Shown: one piece after another, positions 1 through 5,933 of the stretch
How the letters are laid out: the number at the start of each line of letters is the position of its first letter
Numbering within the stretch: position 1 is the stretch's first letter
Source of the DNA: Aquifex sp.
GTDB lineage: Bacteria > Aquificota > Aquificia > Aquificales > Aquificaceae
Direction: 5' to 3'
Assembly (NCBI GenBank): GCA_003978875.1
Contig: QNXQ01000185.1
Span: 1 to 6,460, forward strand
Length of the DNA: 6,460 nucleotides
The notes under the pieces: generated by a model
Told to the model about the DNA's origin: nothing
The model's input: the letters and a program-made list of their open reading frames with translations, nothing else
The model's database searches: none
Made by a program: the position numbers and the translations under genes

Positions 1-172
1 CCCAATAGTTTCATCGGATATTGTTGGAAATCCTCACTCTGCGATATTCGACGCACCCCTTACACAAGTAATAGGCAATCTGGTTCACATAGCTGCGTGG
101 TACGACAACGAATGGGGTTATTCCTGCAGACTAAGAGACCTTGTAATATACATGGCGGAAAAAGGACTCTAA
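1..172 (+). CDS. gap: Glyceraldehyde-3-phosphate dehydrogenase, C-terminal end (5' truncated by window)
   Basis: The reading frame starts at base 2 and ends with TAA at 170-172, giving the last 56 residues. The protein oxidises and phosphorylates glyceraldehyde 3-phosphate to 1,3-bisphosphoglycerate with NAD(P), or the reverse in gluconeogenesis or CO2 fixation, in the cytoplasm. The fragment carries the family's C-terminal signatures: SSDIVGNPHSAIFDA and then WYDNEWGYS, whose Asn contacts the nicotinamide in known GAPDHs. It closes with the helix RLRDLVIYMAEKGL. The catalytic Cys and the Rossmann fold lie upstream of the window. The gene converges on the pump gene emrB, and the two stop codons overlap, so there is no intergenic space on this side. 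Identification rests on an unmistakable motif; which GAPDH isoform or cofactor preference applies cannot be told from this end. Confidence 0.96.
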   Translation, partial: PIVSSDIVGNPHSAIFDAPLTQVIGNLVHIAAWYDNEWGYSCRLRDLVIYMAEKGL

Positions 173-1704
173 TTTTTCCCCTCTTTTTCTTTCCTCATTA
201 AGCTTTCTATAAATAAATAAATTATCGGCAGGCTTCCTATAACTCCCCATAGTCCTGCTATGAAAAAGGTCTTCTGAAAGCTATTAGACAGGGCAAAAAT
301 GTATTCTACTCCGTAAAACAAGGCTTTAGCCTTTTGTTCTGAAATCCATAGCAGCTCCGAAATCTTATTTAAGAACTCCGAAACTATTACCGGATTTTGA
401 ATCTCGGAACTCCTCTCAAAGTTAGTCCATAGGTATTTCTGGAGGTCGTTGGTAGCAAGAGCGGTACCAAAAGAGCCTCCCACAAAGCGTATGTAATGCA
501 TAAGGCTAACTCCCAGTGTTGTCTGGTCACCTAAATTCCTTAAAGCTAAATTGGTTACAGGTGCAAAGAAAAATCCCAGCCCTATTCCCAGAACTACAAG
601 TTTATAAGAAGCTTGCCATGAAGGTGTGTAATATTCAAATTGAGGAAGAAAGTAAAGTGAGGAAAACAGGTAAAGGAGAACCGCTATATACAGAGGTAGT
701 TTTTCCGAAAATTTATCGCTTATGATTCCGGCGATAGGAGAGGCAATCCCTATTGCGAGAGCCAAGGGTAATATGTGGAGTCCCGTCTGAAAGGTGGGTA
801 TACCCTTTAGGTGTTCAAAATATAAAGGTATAAGGTAAAACACTTGATACATTGAGAAACCCAAGAGTAAAAAGTAAACCAGAAAAGCGATTACAAACTC
901 TTTGATTCTGAATATGGAAGGAGAAAGGAGCTTATTCTTTGATAGGGTTTCAGAAAGTAAGAATAGAAGAAAGGATATTACGCTCAGAAAGGTCAAGGAA
1001 GCAATAAATTCCGAGGAAAACCAGCCCATTTGTTGACCCTTTGAGAGAACTATTAAAAGGGATACCGTAGCTACGGATATGAAGATGTAGGAAATAAAGT
1101 TCAGTTTTACGCGGTGGTTGGGCTTGTATTCGGGAAGGAAGAAAAGAGCGTATACGAAATTAATAATACCTATGGGAATGTTAATGTAGAAAACCCATCT
1201 CCAATCTATGTGCTGAGTAATCCAACCTCCTAGAGTAGGTCCCAAGGCGGGTGCAAAGCTCACTCCCAGTCCGTAAATTCCCATGGCGAGCCCCCTTTTT
1301 TCAGGTGGATACGCGGAAAAAAGCATAGCTTCCGCACTTACCACTATTAAGGACTCTCCGAATCCTTGGACTATTCTTGCGGTTATCATCCATTCCAGGG
1401 ATTTGGCATTTCCGGCAAAAAGGGATGCAGCGGTAAATAAAAATAAACCCATGAGAAAAACTTTTTTGAGTCCCATTTTGGACTCTAACCACTCCACTAA
1501 GAGAATGCCCGAAGCTGCTGAGGTCATATAAGCGGTGATTACCCATTGAACTCCGTACAGGTCTGTAGAAAGCGGAGCCATTAATTTGGGAACGATTACA
1601 TCTACAATCGTTGTGTCTAAAATCGCCATAAATACTCCTGTGAGAAGCGAAACCGTAAGAAATACCCTTTGAGAAGGTGTTATTTCTTTGTGTAGTTCTT
1701 TCAT
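169..1704 (-). CDS. emrB: EmrB-type drug:H+ antiporter, DHA2 family of the major facilitator superfamily
   Basis: This 511-residue protein is predicted to be an inner-membrane proton-driven exporter with about 14 hydrophobic helices, the usual size for DHA2/EmrB/QacA pumps. Visible family motifs are LDTTIVDVIVPKL (residues 29-41, motif D1 in helix 1), a degenerate motif A around residues 72-81 (WLESKMGLKK, the usual Asp replaced by Ser), RIVQGFGES (110-118, motif B in helix 4) and APALGPTLGGWI (about 151-162, antiporter motif C), followed by WRWVFYINIPIG. The ATG overlaps the emrA stop as ATGA, with AGGAG six bases upstream, so the start is well supported. It is the last gene of the repressor-channel-adaptor-pump operon and should pair with the adjacent EmrA and TolC homologues. 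The stop (TAG, 169-171) overlaps the stop of convergent gap. Helix 4 carries Glu117 and Glu125. The substrate cannot be read from sequence; drugs, bile-like compounds or fatty-acid-like compounds are family possibilities. Confidence 0.93.
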   Translation of the reverse strand: MKELHKEITPSQRVFLTVSLLTGVFMAILDTTIVDVIVPKLMAPLSTDLYGVQWVITAYMTSAASGILLVEWLESKMGLKKVFLMGLFLFTAASLFAGNAKSLEWMITARIVQGFGESLIVVSAEAMLFSAYPPEKRGLAMGIYGLGVSFAPALGPTLGGWITQHIDWRWVFYINIPIGIINFVYALFFLPEYKPNHRVKLNFISYIFISVATVSLLIVLSKGQQMGWFSSEFIASLTFLSVISFLLFLLSETLSKNKLLSPSIFRIKEFVIAFLVYFLLLGFSMYQVFYLIPLYFEHLKGIPTFQTGLHILPLALAIGIASPIAGIISDKFSEKLPLYIAVLLYLFSSLYFLPQFEYYTPSWQASYKLVVLGIGLGFFFAPVTNLALRNLGDQTTLGVSLMHYIRFVGGSFGTALATNDLQKYLWTNFERSSEIQNPVIVSEFLNKISELLWISEQKAKALFYGVEYIFALSNSFQKTFFIAGLWGVIGSLPIIYLFIESLMRKEKEGKN

Positions 1705-2825
1705 TTCATTCTCCTGATTTCAACCTCTCCGCCCATGCCTACTCTGAGAAGTCTTAGGTCTCCCTTCGTAATTTTTATCTTTACGGGAATTCTTTGAACA
1801 ACCTTAGTAAACTCTCCCGCGGACACATCTCTGGGAACAAGGGCAAAAGTTGCGGCAGAGGCAGGAGAAATATCCTCTACTACTCCCTCGAAAACCAAGT
1901 CAGGATAAGCGTCCAACCTAATATAAGCAATGCTTCCTTTCTTTACCCCTTTTAGCTTTGTCTCTTCAAGGAGAACCTCTATGTAAAAACTTTCGGGATT
2001 CACTAACGCAAAAGCCGGCTGCCCTGCTCTTACTGTATCACCTCTGCTTATAAACCTTTTGGCAACGATACCCTTGAAAGGAGCTCTTAGTTTTGTATCC
2101 TTTAGTCTCTCCTCTGCAAGCTTCTTCTTTTCTTCCAAACTCTCTATCTCCTTCCCGATATACTCGATTTCCTTTTTGAGTTCTTTAATCCTTTCTAAGG
2201 AAATCCTTGCGGATTTGATACCTGTCAAGGCTCTCAAATATGCGGTATTTAATTCCTCAATGGATTTCTTTATGTACCTTTTTTCCTCCAGCATGGCTTT
2301 ATAACGGGTGTCCACTTCCTCGAACTTTCTCTTCGGAATCAAACCTTTTTCCAATAAATCCCTGTATCTCTCCCTATCTTTCCTTAATAGTTCAAGTTTT
2401 GCTTCTATTGCTTTGAGTCTCTTTTCGAGAGCTTCCCGCTTTTTCTTTATCTCCTCAGCACGAAGCTTTGAACTTTCGAGATTTACACCCAGTTCTTTCC
2501 TTACCCTTTCAAGTTTAATCTCGAGACCCCTCTTTTTCTCTCTTAAAGCTTCAATTTTTCTTTTCAGACTTTCCAGCTCAAACTGATAATAAGTGGGCTC
2601 CAACTCGGCTAAAACTTCCCCTTCTTCCACCCAATCTCCTAAGTCCTTATAAACTTTTTCAACTTTCCCGTCTACCTTAAAAGCAAGGTAAGAAAGCTCT
2701 TCGGCACGTACAAATACCGCGTTGCTCACAGCATACTCTATCCTGTGTTTTATCCAAAGAAAAGCGTACGTGCTGAAACCAAGGATAAGGAAAAGTATTA
2801 CTCCAATACCGATAAACCTTTTCAT
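1701..2825 (-). CDS. emrA: EmrA/HlyD-type periplasmic adaptor (membrane fusion protein) of a tripartite efflux pump
   Basis: This 374-residue protein is predicted to be anchored in the inner membrane by one N-terminal helix (about residues 4-25) and to bridge the EmrB pump to the TolC channel. The order of parts is a first half-lipoyl motif (about 47-76, FKVDGKVEKVYKDLGDWVEEGE), a long Lys/Glu-rich coiled-coil hairpin (about 80-242) with its turn near GLIPKRKF (161-168), a second half-lipoyl segment (about 246-276, LRAPFKGIVAKRFISRGDTV) and a beta-barrel (about 280-350). The segment from SPASAATF to KVVQRIPVKI is typical of EmrA rather than AcrA-type adaptors. The start ATG overlaps the tolC stop as ATGA, with GGAGG at 2835-2839, nine bases upstream. 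The stop overlaps the emrB start in the same way. At the hairpin tip the expected RLS motif reads R153, L157, P164. Confidence 0.93.
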   Translation of the reverse strand: MKRFIGIGVILFLILGFSTYAFLWIKHRIEYAVSNAVFVRAEELSYLAFKVDGKVEKVYKDLGDWVEEGEVLAELEPTYYQFELESLKRKIEALREKKRGLEIKLERVRKELGVNLESSKLRAEEIKKKREALEKRLKAIEAKLELLRKDRERYRDLLEKGLIPKRKFEEVDTRYKAMLEEKRYIKKSIEELNTAYLRALTGIKSARISLERIKELKKEIEYIGKEIESLEEKKKLAEERLKDTKLRAPFKGIVAKRFISRGDTVRAGQPAFALVNPESFYIEVLLEETKLKGVKKGSIAYIRLDAYPDLVFEGVVEDISPASAATFALVPRDVSAGEFTKVVQRIPVKIKITKGDLRLLRVGMGGEVEIRRMK

Positions 2826-4105
2826 TTGCCCAGCCCTCCTCCAATCTTTAAAAGTCCGCTCGCTCTCAGGAGCTTAAAGTAAGCTTTCAAAAATTCGTAG
2901 CGGGAAATTATAAGGGCTTTCCTCGCCTCGGTCAGTCGAGCTTCGGCAATCAGCAGCTGGGTTTGAGATATGAGCTGGTTTCTATACTGCTCAAGGGAAA
3001 GTTCGTAGTGTTTTTTTGCAAACTCAAGAGCTTGACTTGTAACCTTTAGATTTTCCTTTGCGGTTTTCAGCTCTTCGTAGGCTCTCTTTACATCAAGCTT
3101 TATTAAATCGGCCATTTCTTCATATTCCTTCAAGACTTTCTTTTTTTGAGCTTTTACGGATAAATTCTCGTAATAGGGCTGAATTCCCCTGAAGGATAAT
3201 GAAGTACCCACCGAGAAGAAAGTCAATCCCTTGGGATACACTATGGGATTTTGGTTTGTGTAAAGATACGAAACCTCGAGGAAAATTTTGGGCAAAAACA
3301 GGGAAAGCTTTATTTTTTCTTTAAGTTTTTCAATTTCTATCCTCTTAAGGTAAGCCTTCAGCAGAGACCTTCTCTTTAGGGCTTCACCTATGTAAAAATC
3401 CAAATCCTTTATTCGGACGTTCAGTTTCGGCTGAGAAAGCTTTTCCAAATCCTTTTCGGAGACCTTCGTAAGTCTGGACAGATTTGACAGGGATATCCTG
3501 TAGTTAGCTTGTGCTCTCTTTAGTTTTCTCTCAACTTCCGAAAGTTTTACGCGAGCTTCCAAAATATCCGTGATTGCTACCAAACCCTTTTCGTAGTAAG
3601 CCTTTGAAAGCTCATACTGGGACTTTACCGCTTCCTTTTGTTTCTTATAAACCTCTATTAAGTTTTTAGCACTCAAAGTGTCCAAATACGCAAGGGCTAC
3701 CTCAAGGAGTATGTCTTCTTTTTTCTCCTCGTAAAGGAGTTTTTTTATTTCCAAGAGTTTTTGTGAGATTTTTACATAGCTTTCCCTCGCACCGAAGTCG
3801 TATAAAAGCTCCCTTAAAGATACGCCAAAGCTCTGGTATCTGTCCTTCAAAGTTCTAAAATCACCGTTTATTAAACCGAGGTCAAGCTTTAATCTTTGTT
3901 CTTCGTTCTGATATGTAAACTTATAAAAGATTTCCACATGCGGAAGATACAGGTTCTTACTGGCTTTTAACTGAAAAAATGAAGCTTCTACATCTCTTCT
4001 GAAAGCCGCTATAGATGGATTCTTTTCAAGGGCTTTTTTCCAAAGGGTTTCCAAATCCAGGGAAAAGGATAAGCTCAAAAGAAAGAAAAAAATTAAAAAA
4101 CTCAT
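2822..4105 (-). CDS. tolC: TolC-type outer-membrane efflux channel
   Basis: This 427-residue protein matches the outer membrane efflux protein (OEP) family, which forms trimeric channel-tunnels across outer membrane and periplasm. A hydrophobic N-terminus (residues 1-15, MSFLIFFFLLSLSFS) looks like a signal peptide but lacks the usual basic n-region; there is no lipobox Cys. Two homologous halves are visible. The first contains LYDFGARESY and YYEKGLVAITDILEARVKLSEVE (about 170-193). The second ends with YRNQLISQTQLLIAEARLTEAR (about 384-405) and a helix before the C-terminus. Length is typical of compact OEP proteins. The ATG overlaps the tetR stop as ATGA, with GGGGAG at 4113-4118, seven bases away. 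Its place between repressor and adaptor genes indicates a dedicated channel for this pump rather than a shared one. The symbol is used in the family sense; orthology to E. coli tolC is not claimed. Confidence 0.92.
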   Translation of the reverse strand: MSFLIFFFLLSLSFSLDLETLWKKALEKNPSIAAFRRDVEASFFQLKASKNLYLPHVEIFYKFTYQNEEQRLKLDLGLINGDFRTLKDRYQSFGVSLRELLYDFGARESYVKISQKLLEIKKLLYEEKKEDILLEVALAYLDTLSAKNLIEVYKKQKEAVKSQYELSKAYYEKGLVAITDILEARVKLSEVERKLKRAQANYRISLSNLSRLTKVSEKDLEKLSQPKLNVRIKDLDFYIGEALKRRSLLKAYLKRIEIEKLKEKIKLSLFLPKIFLEVSYLYTNQNPIVYPKGLTFFSVGTSLSFRGIQPYYENLSVKAQKKKVLKEYEEMADLIKLDVKRAYEELKTAKENLKVTSQALEFAKKHYELSLEQYRNQLISQTQLLIAEARLTEARKALIISRYEFLKAYFKLLRASGLLKIGGGLGK

Positions 4106-4662
4106 ACCTTCACTCCCCTCAGGAGTATTTCGGTTCCCCTCCTTAGCTTTTCCCTTATAAACTCTAAGGGTTTTGTTTCCTTCAAGATATACTCCAATAC
4201 GATTTGTCTTAAAAATCCCATGAGAATGTCCGTGAGAATCTCAGCCTCATCTTCACCCAGTTCTTCACTTTTCATAAGAGCTTTTATCCTCCTCTTTAAA
4301 TCGGATGTCTTCTGAAAGTAAAGATTTCTGAACTCTTCTCCGTGGGCAACCATGTGAAAAAGAAAGATGTCCACTATTTCCTTTTCTTCGTAAAGTTTTT
4401 CTCCGAGCTCCAGAACAAAACCTATAATGGCTTCTTCCTTCTCTTCCGAATTCTTCTCCCATTCGCTTAACTTTCTTACTATTTCTTCGTATACGTTTTC
4501 TACCAGATGTTTGAAAAGTTCCTCCTTGCTTTTAAAGTAGAAGTAAAAAGCTCCCTTAGATAAGCCTGCGTGCCTGACTATTTCCTCTACCGTGGTGTTG
4601 TGGTATCCCTTTCTGGAAAAGAGTTCCTTGGCCGAACGAAGGATTTTCTCTCTGGTTTCCAT
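4102..4662 (-). CDS. TetR/AcrR-family transcriptional repressor of the efflux operon
   Basis: This 186-residue protein has the TetR N-terminal DNA-binding domain at residues 1-50: a first helix TREKILRSAKELFSRKGY, then the helix-turn-helix TVEEIVRHAGLSKGAFYFYF (24-43) followed by KSKEELF. The remainder is all-helical and variable, as expected for the ligand-binding and dimerisation domain. It heads the channel-adaptor-pump operon, and its stop overlaps the tolC start as ATGA, so it is probably autoregulated with the pump. A perfect 22-bp palindrome lies 13 bases upstream of its ATG and is the obvious operator. No Shine-Dalgarno sequence is seen before the ATG, and the best -10 hexamer ends only seven bases from it, which suggests a nearly leaderless message. 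The inducing ligand is unknown; by family analogy it would be a pump substrate. Confidence 0.93.
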   Translation of the reverse strand: METREKILRSAKELFSRKGYHNTTVEEIVRHAGLSKGAFYFYFKSKEELFKHLVENVYEEIVRKLSEWEKNSEEKEEAIIGFVLELGEKLYEEKEIVDIFLFHMVAHGEEFRNLYFQKTSDLKRRIKALMKSEELGEDEAEILTDILMGFLRQIVLEYILKETKPLEFIREKLRRGTEILLRGVKV

Positions 4663-4669
4663 AAAAAGA

Positions 4670-4700
4670 ATTCTAACATACCGACCGGTCGGTATGTAAA
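4670..4700 (-). promoter_or_regulatory. Candidate promoter of the tetR-tolC-emrA-emrB operon
   Basis: On the minus strand, TTTACA (4700-4695) resembles a -35 box and TAGAAT (4675-4670) matches five of six -10 positions, separated by 19 bases that are almost wholly the operator palindrome. Repressor binding there would occlude RNA polymerase directly. The spacing is slightly long, so this is a moderate call. The predicted transcription start would fall within a few bases of the tetR ATG. Confidence 0.45.
4676..4697. promoter_or_regulatory. Perfect 22-bp palindrome, probable TetR-family operator
   Basis: The sequence reads acataccgacc followed immediately by its exact reverse complement, centred between 4686 and 4687. 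It is very GC-rich in the core (ccgaccggtcgg) inside an AT-rich 59-base intergenic region. Its length, symmetry and position directly upstream of the tetR gene match operators of TetR-family dimers. It lies 13 bases from the tetR start and 24 bases from the rimM start, so bound repressor could affect both directions. The binding claim is inference from position and symmetry. Confidence 0.82.
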
Positions 4701-4721
4701 AAAGGGATTAAATATTTTCTT

Positions 4722-5219
4722 ATGGAGGATTTCGTGATAATAGGAAAAATACTCGATACTTTTGGTCTTGAAGGAGAACTCAAAGTAAAACCTTACATGC
4801 CCCTTGAATTTTTTGAGGGACTGGTAAGGGTGTATCTGAAGAGGAAAGGAGGAGACTACGTTCCCTTTGAACTTGAGTGGATAGACTTTATGAACGATAA
4901 AGTAATCTTGAAATTCAAAGGATACGATTCTATTGACGCCGCCCAGCAGTTCAAGGGAGCAAAGGTGTACCTTCCCAAAGAGGATTTGCCCAGTCTTGAA
5001 GAGGATGAGTTCTACGCTTATGAACTTGTAGGAATGGAGGTCGAAACCGATAAGGGTAAAAAACTCGGAAAAGTGGTAAGGGTTCAGGACATGGGTCCCT
5101 ACGATGCGCTTGTCGTTGAGGGCGAAAAGATAATGATTCCATTCATATCGGATATTGTTCTGGAAGTGGACAAGGAAAAGAGAAAGATAATTGTCAAGGA
5201 GGAACTAATCCCCCTTTGA
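4722..5219 (+). CDS. rimM: Ribosome maturation factor RimM
   Basis: This 165-residue protein is the usual size for RimM, which binds ribosomal protein S19 and helps mature the 30S head and process 16S rRNA in the cytoplasm. The N-terminal barrel begins FVIIGKILDTFGLEGELKVKPY (residues 4-25), the family signature. After a linker near residue 90, a PRC-barrel starts at EFYAYELVGMEV (96-107), continues with GKKLGKVVRVQ and contains the conserved IMIPFISDIV (137-146). The ATG at 4722 is supported because the signature begins almost at once, although no clear Shine-Dalgarno precedes it. The gene is divergent from the tetR operon across 59 bases and is not followed here by trmD or rplS, its common partners; downstream is an IS607-type element. 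A clear promoter of its own is not visible, but it must lie at or near the TetR operator. Confidence 0.94.
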   Translation: MEDFVIIGKILDTFGLEGELKVKPYMPLEFFEGLVRVYLKRKGGDYVPFELEWIDFMNDKVILKFKGYDSIDAAQQFKGAKVYLPKEDLPSLEEDEFYAYELVGMEVETDKGKKLGKVVRVQDMGPYDALVVEGEKIMIPFISDIVLEVDKEKRKIIVKEELIPL

Positions 5220-5230
5220 GTTTTCTTCCT
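5196..5230 (+). terminator. Possible intrinsic terminator of rimM, overlapping its last codons
   Basis: The arm aaggagga (5196-5203) can pair with tccccctt (5209-5216) around the five-base loop actaa, with a single A-C mismatch. The stop codon TGA (5217-5219) follows directly, and then gttttcttcctc gives a broken U-rich tail. The stem is short for a thermophile and contains coding sequence, so it may be coincidental. If real, it separates rimM transcription from the mobile element. Confidence 0.35.
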
Positions 5231-5241
5231 CCCACAAACAG

Positions 5242-5277
5242 TTGACGATTTTACTATCAAATTGTATCATATATAAT
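5242..5277 (+). promoter_or_regulatory. Sigma70-like promoter of the IS607 transposase genes
   Basis: TTGACG (5242-5247) and TATCAT (5265-5270) are separated by exactly 17 bases. A perfect TATAAT also occurs at 5272-5277, with TTTACT (5250-5255) 16 bases before it, so two overlapping promoters are possible. Either would start transcription between about 5277 and 5285, leaving a very short leader if tnpA starts at 5289 and a somewhat longer one if it starts at 5301. The hexamers overlap the ATCA repeats. Confidence 0.55.
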
Positions 5278-5295
5278 CAAATAAAATCATGAAAG
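5256..5295 (+). repeat. Four 10-bp units each beginning ATCA, in helical phase, before tnpA
   Basis: ATCA occurs at 5256, 5266, 5276 and 5286, exactly ten bases apart. The units are ATCAAATTGT, ATCATATATA, ATCAAATAAA and ATCATGAAAG; units 1 and 3 share the seven bases ATCAAAT. Neither the flanking decamer before nor the one after continues the pattern. All copies would face the same side of the helix, as expected for cooperative binding by a protein array. They cover the -10 region and the upstream tnpA start, so they could be transposase-binding sites at the left end that also autoregulate tnpA. Chance is possible because the region is AT-rich. Confidence 0.45.
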
Positions 5296-5933
5296 GAACT
5301 ATGTCAATAGGAGAATTTGCTAAGCGTGTAGGTGTAAGTCCGATAACTGTAAGAAGATACATTAAAAAAGGTTTAATTACTCCTTTGAAAACTCCTACAG
5401 GAAGATACAGGTTCACAGAAAAGCATGTGAAACAGTTCTTTTCTCTAAGAGAAAAAGAAACTCCTAAAAAGGTCGTAATCTACGCAAGAGTTTCTACTCA
5501 AAAACAAAAAACTTATCTTGAAAATCAAATTCAGCTCTGTAAACAGTATTGTGTTTCCAAAGGATTGCAGATTGACGAGATAATAACAGACATTGCAAGT
5601 TCCTTTAATTTCAAAAGAAAAGGTCTTAAAAAATTACTTGATATGGTAATATCCTCGCAGGTAGATACCGTAGTGATTTACTCTAAAAACAGACTCTCAA
5701 GAATTGCTTTTGAGCTTATTGAAGAAATCTTTTCAATGTTCAACGTTAAAATAGAAGTCATAGACAAGTCTGAAAAGCTTTCCACCGATGAACAACTAAA
5801 AGACGCTGTGGAAGAACTAATTAGTTTCATTCATTACATTACTTCAAAGATTTACGGAAGCAGAAGCTACAAAGCAAAAAAGATAGAAAAGTGTATAAAA
5901 GAGGTTTTAGGAGATGCAAACTCTGACACTTGA
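5289..5933 (+). CDS. tnpA: IS607-family serine recombinase transposase (MerR-type HTH plus resolvase catalytic domain)
   Basis: The 214-residue protein has an N-terminal MerR-like DNA-binding domain (residues 5-50, SIGEFAKRVGVSPITVRRYIKKG, then TPTGRYRF) followed by a serine-recombinase domain (61-193). This order is typical of IS607 transposases and reversed from ordinary resolvases. Catalytic features visible are YARVST with Arg67 and nucleophile Ser69, Asp101, Arg110 in NFKRKGL, then Arg135 and Arg138 in NRLSR. The final YGSRS (189-193) is the family's usual end of the catalytic region. Asn134 replaces the Asp expected in the DRLxR motif. ATG at 5301 is a credible alternative start (210 residues): it begins right at SIGEF, has AAGGA just upstream and leaves the ATCA repeats outside the gene. 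The protein would join and cleave DNA through a Ser-DNA link to move the element. It overlaps tnpB by 20 bases. Length and frame are intact. Confidence 0.9.
   Translation: MKGTMSIGEFAKRVGVSPITVRRYIKKGLITPLKTPTGRYRFTEKHVKQFFSLREKETPKKVVIYARVSTQKQKTYLENQIQLCKQYCVSKGLQIDEIITDIASSFNFKRKGLKKLLDMVISSQVDTVVIYSKNRLSRIAFELIEEIFSMFNVKIEVIDKSEKLSTDEQLKDAVEELISFIHYITSKIYGSRSYKAKKIEKCIKEVLGDANSDT

Noticed and set aside
157..179. Possible bidirectional terminator hairpin GGAAAAA / TTTTTCC between gap and emrB
   Set aside because: The stem has only two G-C pairs with a nine-base loop. It would be unstable, especially in a thermophile, and both arms are coding sequence or incidental poly-A/T.
1283..1546. 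Overlapping open frames on both strands inside emrB
   Set aside because: They lie within a well-supported MFS gene, have no recognisable domain and are out of frame with it.
2059..2586. Two + strand open frames of 81 and 92 codons, Ser/Phe-rich
   Set aside because: They are antisense shadows of the Lys/Glu-rich coiled coil of emrA, with no ribosome site and low-complexity translation.
4951..5142. 63-codon minus-strand frame inside rimM
   Set aside because: It is the antisense of a clear rimM gene and has no supporting signals.
5247..5288. Inverted repeat GATTTTA / TAAAATC flanking the ATCA array
   Set aside because: Seven-base inverted arms 28 bases apart are easily found by chance in such AT-rich DNA, and IS607 elements are not bounded by inverted repeats.
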